Shown here piece by piece: positions 63,152-64,000 of a stretch of DNA of 64,000 nt. Under the pieces are notes generated by a model, which did no database searches, had not been told where the DNA came from, and saw only the letters and a program-made list of their open reading frames with translations. The DNA comes from Serripes groenlandicus (lineage: Eukaryota > Mollusca > Bivalvia > Cardiida > Cardiidae). The translations under genes and the position numbers were made by a program. Position 1 is the stretch's first letter, and each line of letters begins with the position of its first letter. The stretch spans positions 57,458,553 to 57,522,552 of the forward strand of contig JASEVX010000007.1 in the NCBI GenBank assembly GCA_031761405.1. Reading direction: 5' to 3'.

Positions 63152-64000
63152 GAGCCACAATATTTTACTGTGACCCACGCCATGTAGAGTTTACTCTTTG
63201 GAGTGTCACGGGCATATTACACATTTCTAATATTGTTTTTTTTTTTTTCGCTCTGACAAGTCAAAGCGGCTAACAAATGTCGACTAAGAGCAGAGAGTTT
63301 CTAACTGCTGTCTTTAGTAAAAGATGTTTTCAAAGTACCCTTTCATTGAACAAAAGAAGTATATAAAATTTCTTTGAAGAATGATACAACAGGTTAAAAT
63401 TCTCCCTCTGAATTTACATCTTTTTTTGTTTATTCCTTTTTAATTCTCATTTTCATCTCAGAATTTATTTAAAGCTTTATGGATTATTCTCTAATTCTTG
63501 ATTAAAGTATTGCTACTAAGTTATTATTTACTTTATTTATTAAAAGTATATAAAGGGAGGTAATTTTAACTCTCAAATTATTTCAGTTTGATCCGTTATC
63601 AAAGGGCAATAATATGGATTTTACTCTGGTTATTCTACATACTATTATTTGAAATCATATAAAGTACACTTAGCAAAATATGAAAAATACGATATATTTA
63701 TGAGTATTTAGTGTTGAAAACGGATGATAATCTAAAAGGACTAAACATTAAATGAGTTTTTGTTGTTAGAAATGAATGATATATTAATAATCTAAATGAA
63801 CCTACTTTAAATGAGTATTTACAAAGAACTAATAACACCTTTTTTTTCTTTGGTATTTATTGTTGGATGACAAGATATATATATGTAAAAGAGCTTAATC
63901 TAAATAGGTATGTATTGTTTTAAACAAATGATATGTTAATATAAAAGAACTTACTTCAAATTGGTACTTATAAACTGTTGAAAACGCACGCTATATTTTA
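63152..64000. other. Unassigned AT-rich DNA
   Basis: Loosely repeated phrases (GATATATTAATAATCTAAAT, GATATGTTAATATAAAAGAA; AACCTACTTTAAATGAGTAT, AACTTACTTCAAATTGGTAC) suggest a very degenerate repeat with a unit of about 65-130 bases from 63,710 to the end. No gene is seen. Confidence 0.4.

Overview
The window looks like non-coding nuclear DNA from an AT-rich animal genome, most probably a bivalve mollusc. The basis is the tRNA-headed SINEs with a CAAT-type tail and a GGCGTTAAACACC-like 3' end, a pattern I know from bivalves, plus dense short inverted-repeat elements and minisatellites. There is no prokaryotic gene organisation, rRNA, CRISPR array or operon. Almost all short open frames are chance frames in repeats.

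The one protein-coding piece I can argue for is a first coding exon on the minus strand at 13159-13250. It has a good start context, a signal peptide, a Trp-Trp pair split by the splice junction and a GTAAGT donor. This matches exon 1 of several Wnt genes. I find no second exon down to base 1, so the 3' part of the gene probably lies beyond the left edge. The presumed promoter side is 13251-14200.

Repeat families (names are mine). PB-1: about 230 bp, TTAA target, ends CCCTTTCCCTCATA, long central hairpin, more than 40 copies; '+' means the arm that continues ACGACAATTCTGC is on the left. PB-2: about 200 bp, TTAA target, ends near CTCTTTCAGCGCC. TA-1: about 250 bp, TA target, ends TCGAGGGCTTGGCG. 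GC-1: about 260 bp, ends GAGCCGTTCCACG. FB-1: a foldback built on GTGGGTACTC. SINE-A and SINE-B have different tRNA-like heads but the same 3' end. TTAA use and CCC termini point to piggyBac-type mobilisation for PB-1; no transposase is encoded here.

Layout. 1-14.4 kb: PB-1, SINE, GC-1, FB-1 and TA-1 copies around the Wnt-like exon. 14,662-14,861: a 200-N assembly gap. 15-28 kb: PB-1-rich. 28.8-30.4 kb: a 35-bp minisatellite. 32.6-34.1 kb: mostly unique, with a direct duplication. 34.4-36.8 kb: a SINE-B copy whose interior has become a 40-bp minisatellite. 38.7-41.5 kb: 31-bp and 49-bp arrays. 43-48 kb: SINE cluster, including a second internally expanded SINE-B (47-bp unit). 51.2-52.3 kb: a very uniform 38-bp array, followed by a composite PB-1 trimer. 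57-64 kb: duplications, nested elements and a 38-bp array inside a PB-1 remnant.

The most interesting signals are structural. Central palindromes are similar between elements with different ends and target sites. Hairpin arms change in a compensatory way between PB-1 copies. Tandem arrays have started repeatedly inside transposable elements. All coordinates and alignments were read by eye; family assignments need database searches.
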